Positions 34,469 through 41,683 of a stretch of 64,000 nucleotides of DNA are shown here, piece after piece. The stretch spans positions 3,203,001 through 3,267,000 of the forward strand of contig NZ_CP109450.1 in assembly GCF_041438865.1 (NCBI RefSeq). Reading direction: 5' to 3'. The translations under genes were made by a program, and so were the position numbers. How positions within the stretch are numbered: the first letter of the stretch is position 1; every line of letters starts with the position of its first letter. This DNA is from Streptomyces sp. NBC_01471 (GTDB lineage Bacteria > Actinomycetota > Actinomycetes > Streptomycetales > Streptomycetaceae). The notes beneath the pieces were generated by a model. The model was given only the letters and a program-made list of their open reading frames with translations, was not told the DNA's origin and searched no databases.

Positions 34469-35740
34469 GTGCGGGGTACCGAATTGTTGATCACGAACGT
34501 CCGCCCCTGGGGCGGCGCCCCCTGTGACCTGGCCGTCCGGGACGGCGTGATCACCGCGCTGACCCCGCACGACCCGGCCCGCCCCACCACGGGCGACGCG
34601 ACGGGTGACGCGGCAGGAGTCACGAAGGACGGCCCGGCCGGCGACGTGGTCGCGGGCCGGGGCAGGCTCGCCGTGCCCTCCTTCTCGGACGTCCACTGCC
34701 ATCTGGACGCCACCCGTATCGGTCTGCCGTTCCGTCCGCACACCGGCGCCCCCGGCGTCTGGGCCATGACGATGAACGACCGCGCCCACTGGCGGGACGA
34801 CGAGTGGACCGTGGCCGAGCGCGCCACCCACACCCTCGGCCGCATGATCGAGCGCGGCACCACGCGGGTCCGCAGCTACGCGCAGATCGACGCGGACTCC
34901 GGCCTTGAGCGCTTCGAGGGCGTCCTCGCCGCCAAGGAGGCCCACGCCGGCCGCTGCGAGGTCGAGATCATGGCGTTCCCGCAGGCCGGTCTGCTCCGGG
35001 AGAAGGGCGTACCGGACCTGATGGACCGGGCGCTGTCCTCCGGCGCGGCCGTGGTCGGCGGGATCGACCCCTGCACCCTGGACCGCGACCCGGTGCGCCA
35101 CCTGGACATCGTCTTCGGTCTCGCCGAGCGCCACCAGGCCCCCATCGACATGCACCTCCACGAGCCGGGCCCGCTGGGCGTGTTCAGCGTCGACCTGATC
35201 CTGGAGCGGGTGCGCGCGCTGGGCATGGCGGGCCAGGTGACCCTGTCCCACGCGTACGACCTGGGGAGCGTCGACGAGGCGACGACCCGGCGTCTCATCG
35301 AGGAGTTCGCCGAGCTGGACATCGCGATGGCGACCATCGCCCCCGCCCAGCACCACGCGCTGCCGCTGGCCGACCTGACGGCCGCCGGGGTCCGGGTCGG
35401 GCTCGGCGAGGACGGCCAGCGCGACTACTGGTCGCCGTACGGCAACGCGGACATGCTCGACCGCACCTGGCAGCTCGCCTTCACCAACCGCTACCGGGCC
35501 GACGAGCTGATCGAGCACTGCATGGCCGTCGCCACCCTGGGCGGCGCCGCGATCCTCGACGGCGGCCTCCCCCGTCTGACGTCGGTCGCCGACCGCCCCG
35601 GGCTCGCCGTGGGAGACCGCGCCGATCTGCTCCTCGTGGACGGCGAGACGGTGACGTCCGCCGTCATGGACCGGGGCACCGACCGTACGGTCCTGCACGA
35701 CGGCCGGGTCGTCGCGGACGGCCTGAAGCTCGTCGGCTGA
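34469..35740 (+). CDS. amidohydrolase, cytosine-deaminase-like
   Basis: A 423-residue metal-dependent hydrolase. GTG 34469 is chosen because it starts a typical LLITNVRPWGG strand right after the HAD stop. Metal ligands are visible: DVHCHLDATR (HxH), DMHLHEPGPLG, SHAYDLG, and GEDGQRDYWSPYGNAD (late Asp). The order and the PYGN signature match cytosine deaminase CodA-like enzymes, which deaminate cytosine and related rings. The exact substrate cannot be told. Confidence 0.85.
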   Translation: MRGTELLITNVRPWGGAPCDLAVRDGVITALTPHDPARPTTGDATGDAAGVTKDGPAGDVVAGRGRLAVPSFSDVHCHLDATRIGLPFRPHTGAPGVWAMTMNDRAHWRDDEWTVAERATHTLGRMIERGTTRVRSYAQIDADSGLERFEGVLAAKEAHAGRCEVEIMAFPQAGLLREKGVPDLMDRALSSGAAVVGGIDPCTLDRDPVRHLDIVFGLAERHQAPIDMHLHEPGPLGVFSVDLILERVRALGMAGQVTLSHAYDLGSVDEATTRRLIEEFAELDIAMATIAPAQHHALPLADLTAAGVRVGLGEDGQRDYWSPYGNADMLDRTWQLAFTNRYRADELIEHCMAVATLGGAAILDGGLPRLTSVADRPGLAVGDRADLLLVDGETVTSAVMDRGTDRTVLHDGRVVADGLKLVG

Positions 35741-35741
35741 G

Positions 35742-35867
35742 CCGGCGCCACTGACCCGGCGCCACTGACCCGGCGCCGCTGAGCCGGCGCCACTGACCCG
35801 GCGCCACTGACCCGGCGCCGCTGAGCCGGCGCCACTGACCCGGCGCCACTGACCCGGCGCGACTCCC
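35742..35867. repeat. 14-bp tandem repeat array
   Basis: Eight complete 14-bp units of CCGGCGCCACTGAC or its variant CCGGCGCCGCTGAG, plus a degenerate ninth. The variant recurs every third unit, so a 42-bp higher-order period is seen. The array fills the gap between two convergent genes and each unit contains the palindrome GGCGCC. Confidence 0.92.
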
Positions 35868-35875
35868 GACACCGC

Positions 35876-36451
35876 TCACCCGCCGAACCACCCCGCCACA
35901 TCCACCCGGAAGCCGCCGCCCGGCACCGCGCCCGGGACGAGGGCCCGCAGGTCGGACTCCAGCCCGGCGAGCCGTTCCGGACCCAGGACCCGCGCCCACT
36001 GCGCGTACAGCTCGTCGAAGATCTGCCCCGACCGCACCAGCACCTCCACCCCGCGCGCGGTGAGCAGCACCAGCTTGCGCCGCCCGTCGGCGGGGTCGGC
36101 GGCCCGCTCGGCGTACCCGAGCTCCTCAAGGCGCTCCACGGTCTTGCCCGCCGCCTGCTTGGAGACCCCGAGCCTGCGCCCCATCTCGCTCGCCGTCGCG
36201 CCCCGCACCCCGATCGCCTGCAACGCGAAGCCGTACGCGGGGCGCACGTCGGGGTGCCCCTCCTCGGCAAGGCGCGCATGGAGCTGGTCGATGGCCGAGC
36301 GGAACCCGGCGAACAGCAGCATCGGCAGCTCGTACCCGCGCCCGTCCGCCGCACTCACCGCCGCGTCGTCCGCCGCCCCCCGCCCGACGCCGCGCCGAGC
36401 CGTTCGCCCGGCCCCATGTTCAGCTCCGTGCTCAGCTCCGTGCTCAGTCAT
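35876..36451 (-). CDS. MarR-family regulator of the CMD gene
   Basis: About 191 residues. After a His/Glu/Gly-Ala repeat at the N-terminus (TEHGAEHGAEHG) comes a MarR domain: LHARLAEEGHPDVRPAYGFALQAI, then GATASEMGRRLGVSKQAAGKTVERLEELGYAERAADPADGRRKLV (recognition helix SKQAAGKTVERLEELG, wing RAADPADGRRK). ATG 36451 is preferred because the operators lie just upstream. It is divergent from the carboxymuconolactone-decarboxylase-like gene. Confidence 0.87.
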   Translation of the reverse strand: MTEHGAEHGAEHGAGRTARRGVGRGAADDAAVSAADGRGYELPMLLFAGFRSAIDQLHARLAEEGHPDVRPAYGFALQAIGVRGATASEMGRRLGVSKQAAGKTVERLEELGYAERAADPADGRRKLVLLTARGVEVLVRSGQIFDELYAQWARVLGPERLAGLESDLRALVPGAVPGGGFRVDVAGWFGG

Positions 36452-36470
36452 GGTGCGGCCCGCCCTTGCG

Positions 36471-36518
36471 AAACTCGACAACCTGGTTTACGTTTTCGTC
36501 AATCACGTTGTCGAGTTT
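36471..36518. promoter_or_regulatory. twin inverted MarR boxes
   Basis: AAACTCGACAAC (36471-36482) and its exact inverse GTTGTCGAGTTT (36507-36518). Each arm extends inward as a similar imperfect dyad (CGACAAC-N3-GTTTACG on one side, CGACAAC-N3-ATTGACG on the inverse strand), so two 17-bp MarR-type boxes face each other across the promoter region. Confidence 0.72.
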
Positions 36519-36535
36519 AGAGCGAAGGACCAGCC

Positions 36536-37081
36536 ATGACCATTACCGCCTTCCCCGGCCACACCGTCGAGTCCGCCCCCGCCCCCGCCCGCCGCGCCAT
36601 GCAGGCCACCACCGACCGCCTCGGCTACCTCCCGTCCCCCGTGGCCCGGATGGCCACCTCCCCGCAGACCCTCGACGGCTTCCTGAAGCTCAGCGGGATC
36701 TTCGAGTCGACCACCCTCTCCCAGCTGGACCGCGAGGTCCTCATCCTCACGATCGCCACCCGCAACGAGTGCCACGTCTGCGTGGCCATGCACACGGCGA
36801 AGCTCACCGCGATGGAAGCGGACACCGGCCTCATCGAGGCCCTGCGCACCCAGAAGCCGCTCGCGGACGGGAAGCTGGAGGCGCTGCGCACGTTCACGCT
36901 GGAGGTGCTGGCGACCGCCGGGGCGGTCGCGGAGCCGGAGCTCCAGGCGTTCCTGGCCCACGGGTACACCACCCAGAACGCCCTGGAAGTGGTCCTGGGC
37001 ATCGGCACGTACACCCTCTCGACCTTCGCCAACCGGCTCACCGGCGCCCCGGTCGACGAGCGGCTCAAGCCGTTCGCGTAG
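36536..37081 (+). CDS. carboxymuconolactone decarboxylase / AhpD-like protein
   Basis: A 181-residue protein. The AhpD-type redox centre is NECHVCVAMHTAKL (E-C-x-x-C-x-x-x-H, about residues 78-87). The N-terminal segment YLPSPVARMATSPQTLDGFLKLS is typical of the YciW/CMD peroxidase-like subgroup. Such proteins reduce peroxides or support alkyl hydroperoxide reductase. GAAGGA lies before the ATG. Control by the divergent MarR is likely. Confidence 0.9.
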   Translation: MTITAFPGHTVESAPAPARRAMQATTDRLGYLPSPVARMATSPQTLDGFLKLSGIFESTTLSQLDREVLILTIATRNECHVCVAMHTAKLTAMEADTGLIEALRTQKPLADGKLEALRTFTLEVLATAGAVAEPELQAFLAHGYTTQNALEVVLGIGTYTLSTFANRLTGAPVDERLKPFA

Positions 37082-37199
37082 GACCCCACTCGCACCACAC
37101 GACCTTGCCGGGGCTGCGTCCGGCCACGCCCCACCGGTCAGCCAGCGCCTCCACGAGCAGCAGCCCCCGCCCGGACTCGTCGTACGACCTGAGCTGGAG
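37065..37199 (-). pseudogene. C-terminal fragment of HATPase-like ATP-binding protein
   Basis: The minus strand reads YDESGRGLLLVEALADRWGV followed by GKVVWCEW, the hallmark C-terminus (G2-box region) of Streptomyces anti-sigma-type ATP-binding proteins. Nothing of the upstream N box or G1 box is left. The similarity ends near 37199, where the crystallin-like sequence on the other strand begins. It is a truncated remnant. Confidence 0.75.
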
Positions 37200-37248
37200 C
37201 CGGTACCCCCGGCCGGGCGGAACGCTGACTAGTTGCGCGGCAGTAGCC

Positions 37249-37806
37249 ATGACGTTCACGGGCGCACAAGCTTCGGCGGAGCCACACGAGTCGGTGCTCG
37301 TCACCAGGGGGCAGGGAGCGGACGCATGCCCCCGTGACGCCTTGTGTCTGTACGAGCACCGCGACTACAACGCGTCCGGACAGGGCGACATCTGGATCGT
37401 GAAGAGTGACGTTCCAGACCTGGGCAAGTGGGGCGGCAGCAACGTCGTCAGCTCCATCGTCCTCAACTCCACGGACCCCGACTCGCGTGCCTACCTCTAT
37501 GACCTGGCGACGCCTGGGCTGAACGGCGGGGTGGGATCGGTCTGGCTGAAGGTGTCCAACAGGGCAAGGATTCCAGACCTGCGCGAAGTGCTCGTGTACG
37601 AGAAGAAGCTCGTCGAGCAGCCCGGCTACAACGACACCGTCGTCACAGACACGGCGTGACGCAACTACGACAACCGCATCAGTCAAGTGAGCTGGGGGAA
37701 GAAGCTCAACCCCAACTACAAGCCCCCCGTGGCCAAACCACTCCTCGATTACGACCCGAACGGAAACCTGAACCTCTCGGAGTGCTTCGCCAACAACACC
37801 TGCTGA
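37249..37806 (+). pseudogene. beta/gamma-crystallin I36-like gene with in-frame TGA
   Basis: One frame runs from ATG 37249 to a stop at 37804-37806, but is broken by TGA at 37657-37659. The first part has the crystallin features CPRDALCLYEHRDYNASGQG, VVSSIVLNSTD and GGVGSVWLKV. After the TGA a further 48 codons (RNYDNRISQVSWGKKLN and ending ECFANNTC) keep high third-position GC. The signal peptide is cut short: only TSCAAVAMTFTGAQASA remains, with no start upstream of the Met. It is most likely a decayed gene, though TGA followed by C is a leaky stop context. Confidence 0.65.
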
Positions 37807-37817
37807 GCGCGTAGGAA

Positions 37818-37848
37818 CCCCCGATGCCCCTTGGCGTGGCGTCGGGGG
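37818..37848 (+). terminator. hairpin after crystallin-like gene
   Basis: CCCCCGATGCC pairs with GGCGTCGGGGG (one T-G wobble), 9-nt loop, 11 bp after the final stop. Confidence 0.6.
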
Positions 37849-37890
37849 GCCCGCATCTGACATCCAGGTTCTCACCGGGGCCGGGGCGGG

Positions 37891-37941
37891 CAGCCAAACG
37901 CCCCTGGCACGGGAGATTCCCGCGCCAGGGGCGTTTGGCTG
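37891..37941. terminator. 18-bp hairpin
   Basis: CAGCCAAACGCCCCTGGC and its exact inverse at 37924-37941 form an 18-bp stem, continued after one A-C mismatch by CGGGA/TCCCG. It probably ends transcription of the minus-strand XRE operon or of the crystallin-like gene. Confidence 0.75.
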
Positions 37942-38060
37942 CTGAGCCGGAAAGTTACGTCACCTTCGTGTGCCACTTCCCGCGGGCGAGGATGGTTGTC
38001 CCGTCCGGCTGGAACAACATGGCCGGCGCACTCGTGTGCTTGGCGCACGAAAGAGCTGCC

Positions 38061-38912
38061 TCAGCGGAGGGCTTCGATGGCTTTCACTATGAGGGACCGC
38101 GCGGTCGCGCCGTACACAGCCATCCCGCGCAGCTCTTCGAACGCCTTGAGGTACAACGCGATTTCTGACGGCTGCGTGATATTCACCTGGGCCGATAGCA
38201 GCTCGACGGAGACCAAAGTGTCGTCATACACGTTGAACATCTCCTGTGGCCACAGGGGGCGTTCTGACGTTGCCATAGGGATGACGCCGAGAGATACGGC
38301 CGGCAACGCACCAGCAGTCAGTAGCTGCCCCAGCTGGGCGGCCATGGCGTCGGCGTCGCCCAGCTGGTAGCGCAACGCTGCCTCCTCGATGAGCAGGAGG
38401 AAGTGATGCCCCGACTCGTGGATGATCTGCGAGCGCTCCAACCGCGCGGCCGCTGCTTCCGCCCCGTCGTCGGGAACATCGAGAAACCGGGCGTTCGCAC
38501 TCAGGAGTGCACGCGCGTACCCCTCCGTCTGCAGGAGGCCCGGGAGCAGTGTCGGGGAGTACACGCGGAACGTACGGGTGGAGCGGTAGAGCTGGACGTA
38601 GCTGTCCTGTAGCTGCCTCAGCCCGGTGCGGGCCCGACGCCGCCACTCCGTGTACAGGGACTCGGCATGCCGTGATGCGGCGATCAGGTCGGCGACCTGA
38701 TCCGTCGCGCTGCATGTGCGGCACCACAGGCGGATGTCCGTCGTAGACGGTGGTGTCCTTGCGTTTTCGATCCGCGATGTCTTGGCGTGATGCCATCCGC
38801 ACTGAGCGGCCAGCTCGACGACGGTCAGCCCCGCGTCCTTTCTGAGGTCGCGCAGTCGCCGCGCCACGTTCTCGCGGGCTGCCTGGGCTGACGACGATGG
38901 GGAGATGGGCAT
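38061..38912 (-). CDS. XRE helix-turn-helix protein with DUF5753 domain
   Basis: A 283-residue regulator. The helix-turn-helix (about 15-60) is RRLRDLRKDAGLTVVELAAQCGWHHAKTSRIENAR (parts). The remainder is DUF5753: YSPTLLPGLLQTEGYARALL, IEEAALRYQLGDADAMAAQL and SLGVIPMATSERPLWPQEMFNVYDD (parts). The family includes the BldB/AbaA-linked regulators common in Streptomyces. It is the last gene of a three-gene minus-strand operon after DUF6879 (25-bp gap). Confidence 0.9.
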   Translation of the reverse strand: MPISPSSSAQAARENVARRLRDLRKDAGLTVVELAAQCGWHHAKTSRIENARTPPSTTDIRLWCRTCSATDQVADLIAASRHAESLYTEWRRRARTGLRQLQDSYVQLYRSTRTFRVYSPTLLPGLLQTEGYARALLSANARFLDVPDDGAEAAAARLERSQIIHESGHHFLLLIEEAALRYQLGDADAMAAQLGQLLTAGALPAVSLGVIPMATSERPLWPQEMFNVYDDTLVSVELLSAQVNITQPSEIALYLKAFEELRGMAVYGATARSLIVKAIEALR

Positions 38913-38937
38913 GAGCTGGCCTGTTCAGTGCTTCCTG

Positions 38938-39471
38938 TTAACGGATCTCGTACTGGTCGTGCGGTGTTCCGCGCTCCCAGACTGCTTCGAACGCGTCAGC
39001 GCACTGCCTGACCAGTTTCGGTTCCGTGCGCAACTCCATTCCCCGTGGTGCCCAGTTGCCCTCACCGGTGAAGTGGTTGAAAAGCACCGACGAGCCGTCG
39101 AAGATCCACAGATCGCTACCCGGCAGCAGTAGCTCCGCGGCCCGGTGTCGAGGTAGCCATCGAACCTTCTCCCCGGCGTGCACGTTGACTGATGTGCCGG
39201 CGTGCTCGTACCGGATGTACTCGGTTACGGGCTCGGAGACCACGCGCGCCCGGCGAACGGTGACGCCGCGCTTGATGGCGCGGGAGATCAGGTCGACCCA
39301 CGGCGTCCAGTAGGCCGAGCCGGGATCGGAGTCGCGTAGGCCGGTGCTCTGCCAATGGGTGAAGTCGGCGGCTTCGTCGCCCACGCCGTAGATGTCGCGC
39401 ATCTCAAGGTGAACGGCGGAGTGCTGTGCCGCTTCCATCAGTTCACGAAAGTTTGGCTCGCTCTGCGGCAT
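38938..39471 (-). CDS. DUF6879 family protein
   Basis: A 177-residue protein. Family features are FRELMEAAQHSAVHLEMRDIYG near the start, then GVTVRRARVVSEPVTEYIRYE, KVRWLPR, DLWIFDGSSVLFNHFTGEG and a final VWERGTPHDQYE. DUF6879 proteins are nearly always next to an XRE-DUF5753 gene, as here, and their molecular job is unknown. The start overlaps the upstream 86-residue gene by 29 bp. Confidence 0.85.
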   Translation of the reverse strand: MPQSEPNFRELMEAAQHSAVHLEMRDIYGVGDEAADFTHWQSTGLRDSDPGSAYWTPWVDLISRAIKRGVTVRRARVVSEPVTEYIRYEHAGTSVNVHAGEKVRWLPRHRAAELLLPGSDLWIFDGSSVLFNHFTGEGNWAPRGMELRTEPKLVRQCADAFEAVWERGTPHDQYEIR

Positions 39472-39703
39472 CGCATGCCTCCCTCAGCATCGGCACCAGG
39501 TGGACGGGAATTCGGATGACGCTCTCGTGGTCCGGGATGCCCTTCGCGTGTCCAGGTGCAGTGTTCTCCACACACTGCGCGCGGGTGGAGTCGTCTGCTG
39601 TGTAGCTCTGCAGGACGATGTCTGCGTTCTCATGGTCGACCCAGGCAGTCGGGGACCCGTTCTGCCCGGTGTTCGGATCGATCCCGATGAACTCTAAGTT
39701 CAT
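39443..39703 (-). CDS. small acidic protein of the XRE-DUF6879 operon
   Basis: An 86-residue protein, ATG 39703 with GGAGGG 5 bp upstream. The sequence begins MNLEFIGIDPNTGQNGSPTAW, has a middle VLQSYTADDSTRAQCVENT and ends with a HLVPMLREACDAAERAKLS helix. It is unlike any named domain I know. It is the first gene of the operon, with translational overlap to DUF6879, so it is probably part of the same unit. Confidence 0.75.
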   Translation of the reverse strand: MNLEFIGIDPNTGQNGSPTAWVDHENADIVLQSYTADDSTRAQCVENTAPGHAKGIPDHESVIRIPVHLVPMLREACDAAERAKLS

Positions 39704-39930
39704 GGTCACCCTCCGTGGCTTCACTGTGCGGAGATGTGCGTCAATCTTCTCGACCGGGCGCCATGGGTCAAGGTGGAAAGTAGCCAATCGTCCCAGTGAA
39801 TTCGTCCAGGCGCACATTCATGCACACTGCTGGATCTCACGCACATCGCTTCCCTACGTTCGTGGGTAACGGCAGCCCGACTGTGCTTCTGCGGGCGGCC
39901 CATCGGCGCGGCACACCGAGGGGATGACTC
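39704..39930. promoter_or_regulatory. divergent promoter region of accessory operons
   Basis: A 227-bp gap between the minus-strand XRE-DUF6879 operon and the plus-strand small-ORF cluster. It is lower in GC than its surroundings. No unambiguous -35/-10 pair or dyad could be assigned by eye. Confidence 0.4.
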
Positions 39931-40161
39931 ATGAGTGATCTGGAAGCCCGGTCGGCACAGCAGTGGATCGATACCGGGTCGGGCCCTGGCCGCATGCAGG
40001 CTGTTGTCAACACGAGGGCGGTGCGGGCGGACGCCGGTTATCGGCAGTTTCTCGACCACGTCCGGAGCTGCCCTGACTCGTGCCGACTCGGTGTGAACTG
40101 CGCTATCGCCATCACCTTGCAGCACGCGTGGCGCGACGCGAAGAACATGGCGCTCTCGTGA
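39931..40161 (+). CDS. small hypothetical protein
   Basis: A 76-residue protein with GAGGGG upstream of the ATG. It carries CPDSCRLGVNC, a Cys-rich segment that may bind metal, and a helical C-terminus AITLQHAWRDAKNM. Its TGA overlaps the GTG of the next small gene (GTGA). Not recognised. Confidence 0.6.
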   Translation: MSDLEARSAQQWIDTGSGPGRMQAVVNTRAVRADAGYRQFLDHVRSCPDSCRLGVNCAIAITLQHAWRDAKNMALS

Positions 40162-40307
40162 TCTGCGCGAGCTGTGACCGACCGATCCGGCCCGGCGAGC
40201 CGTCGCAAGAGTACGAAATCAGCAGCGGCACCGGGGCGGTCGCGGCGGTGCGCCTGCACGTCGCCTGCCCGGTCCGCGTCCGGTACGTGCGCCGCTACTG
40301 CCCATGA
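40158..40307 (+). CDS. 49-residue zinc-ribbon-like protein
   Basis: GTG 40158 overlaps the stop of the previous gene. The peptide starts VICASCDRPIRPGEPSQEY with a CxxC pair and ends with HVACPVRV and a Cys near the end, the order of a small treble-clef/zinc ribbon. Similar fragments occur beside XRE/DUF6879 loci, but I cannot name the family. Confidence 0.55.
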   Translation: MICASCDRPIRPGEPSQEYEISSGTGAVAAVRLHVACPVRVRYVRRYCP

Positions 40308-40389
40308 ACTCCCGCCCCGACCGGATCTCTTGGCGGAGCCACCGGCCAGGGCGGGTCAATCCCCACCGGACACACCAGAGGAGATCACC

Positions 40390-40890
40390 GTGAGCGTACC
40401 TCCGAACCCTGGGCCCGACCCGTCCCCGATTCCCGTCATCGCCCGAGCGCTCATCACCGACGTGCAGTTCACCAGCTGCCGTAAGACCGTCATGGACGCC
40501 AACCCGGCCATGTCCCAGGACATGGCCGGTCGCATCCTCGAAGAGGCCCTGAAGTTCGTGGCCGCGTGCTCCCGGTACCCCGGGGTCGGCCTGGCGCCGT
40601 CGCGGATCGTGGACGAGGGATGGCACGCGCTGATCCTGCATACCGCCCTGTACGTAGAGCTGTGCGCATCCCTCGGCGGCACGTTCGTCCACCACTTCCC
40701 GGGGTACGACCCGACGAACTACGACCCGGAGATCCTGGACCGGACCCGTGAGGCTGTCGCCGCCCTCAGGTACACGGCGGACCCGGAACTCTGGGGGCCG
40801 CCAACTGATGAGCTGCTGGTGTCCGTCGCGGCGGGGTGCCAGCACTCACCGGATTGCACGATCGTCGTGCAGCCCAAGCCCAAGGGCTGA
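40390..40890 (+). CDS. glycine-rich-domain-containing-like protein (GRDP-type)
   Basis: A 166-residue protein. GTG 40390 has GAGGAG 6 bp upstream. The core DEGWHALILHTALYVELC and FVHHFPGYDP fit the D..WH.H...T..Y..FC....HH.P signature of the GRDP-like family, which in plants and bacteria is of unknown biochemical role. One substitution is visible: an Ala for the second His of WH.H. It is third in the small-ORF cluster. Confidence 0.68.
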   Translation: MSVPPNPGPDPSPIPVIARALITDVQFTSCRKTVMDANPAMSQDMAGRILEEALKFVAACSRYPGVGLAPSRIVDEGWHALILHTALYVELCASLGGTFVHHFPGYDPTNYDPEILDRTREAVAALRYTADPELWGPPTDELLVSVAAGCQHSPDCTIVVQPKPKG

Positions 40891-40922
40891 TCGGTAGCCT
40901 GCGGAGAGAAGGGAGGCCGTAC

Positions 40923-41060
40923 ATGGAATGGACCGACCCCCGGTACGCGGAACTGGTGGCAGCGTGGGACGACACGCAGACGCCGGACTCACGCGACCCG
41001 GAGCCCCGGCCCGCGCGGGCATTCACCGCCCCGCCCGCCCCGGACACCACGCAGGATTGA
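40923..41060 (+). CDS. 45-residue hypothetical protein
   Basis: ATG 40923 has GGGAGG 7 bp upstream. The peptide starts MEWTDPRYAELVAAWDDTQ and has a Pro/Arg-rich, Ala-rich C-terminus. Third positions are GC-rich, so it is probably real. It follows the GRDP-like gene by 32 bp and is followed by a hairpin with a T-rich tail. Confidence 0.5.
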   Translation: MEWTDPRYAELVAAWDDTQTPDSRDPEPRPARAFTAPPAPDTTQD

Positions 41061-41070
41061 GCACCGGGCC

Positions 41071-41088
41071 CCGGCCGCACACGGCCGG
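41071..41088 (+). terminator. hairpin with T-rich tail
   Basis: CCGGCCG-CACA-CGGCCGG, 7-bp perfect stem, followed by AGCTTTCTC. It ends the small-ORF cluster. Confidence 0.6.
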
Positions 41089-41180
41089 AGCTTTCTCGTC
41101 GCGATGTCCGCAGCAGCAGCCCGGAACACGCAACGAGCGCCCCCTCCCCACATTCGGGGGGCGGGGGCGGCTGCATGTGA

Positions 41181-41441
41181 TCACGGGTTGGCAAGCTGCC
41201 ACAGGGTGAGGGCAAGACCAATGACGCTGACCAGGGCGGCGATGGAGGGGAGCGGCCACCGAGACCGCTCCAGGGCGGAGAGGCGTTTCTCCTGGTCGTC
41301 CAGGCGCCGGTCTGTCTGGTCGCCCCGCTGGGCGGGTAGGGCGAGCGAGCCGTTCACTGTGGCGAAACCCTCGGCGACCGTGCCGCGGAGCTCGGCGAGG
41401 GCAACGGCGACGCCTTCCCGGCTCACCCCCGGCTCGCTCAC
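41181..41441 (-). CDS. small coiled-coil tail-anchored membrane protein
   Basis: An 86-residue protein. The N-terminal half is helical with a coiled-coil-like pattern (LAELRGTVAEGFATVN and QTDRRLDDQEKRLSALERS). The C-terminus is a single membrane helix (IAALVSVIGLALTLWQL). The layout resembles small phage or mobile-element membrane proteins. It is read towards the small-ORF cluster terminator and starts 22 bp from the DUF397 remnant. Confidence 0.65.
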   Translation of the reverse strand: MSEPGVSREGVAVALAELRGTVAEGFATVNGSLALPAQRGDQTDRRLDDQEKRLSALERSRWPLPSIAALVSVIGLALTLWQLANP

Positions 41442-41462
41442 TCCCCGCTCTTGGCGGTGTCG

Positions 41463-41626
41463 TCGCCCACCAGGCCGAGCCCGTCGGCAACTGCCTCGAA
41501 ATCGCCACCCACCCCGCCGCCATCCACGTCCGTGACTCCAAGAACACCGGCGGTCCCACCCTCACCCTCGCCCCCGCCGCCTGGTCGGTCTTCGCCGGGT
41601 TCGTCGGCGGCACCGGAACCGCCTGA
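41463..41626 (+). pseudogene. DUF397 fragment (5'-truncated)
   Basis: The frame reads AEPVGNCLEIATHPAAIHV then RDSKNTGGPTLTLAPAAWSVF and ends TGTA. This is the C-terminal three-quarters of a DUF397 domain (N-C-x-E and RDSKN are hallmarks). The usual first strand with W.KSSYS is missing and no start codon fits. The break is near 41463. Confidence 0.75.
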
Positions 41627-41683
41627 TCCGTCCCGGGGCCGGTGGCAGGATGAACGCACGCCGACGGGAGAGGGACCGAAGAC

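Noticed and set aside
35868..36354. Reverse-strand frames reading through the 14-bp array as VSGAGS-type repeats
   Set aside because: Repeat translation without start site or domain. The real MarR gene uses another frame.
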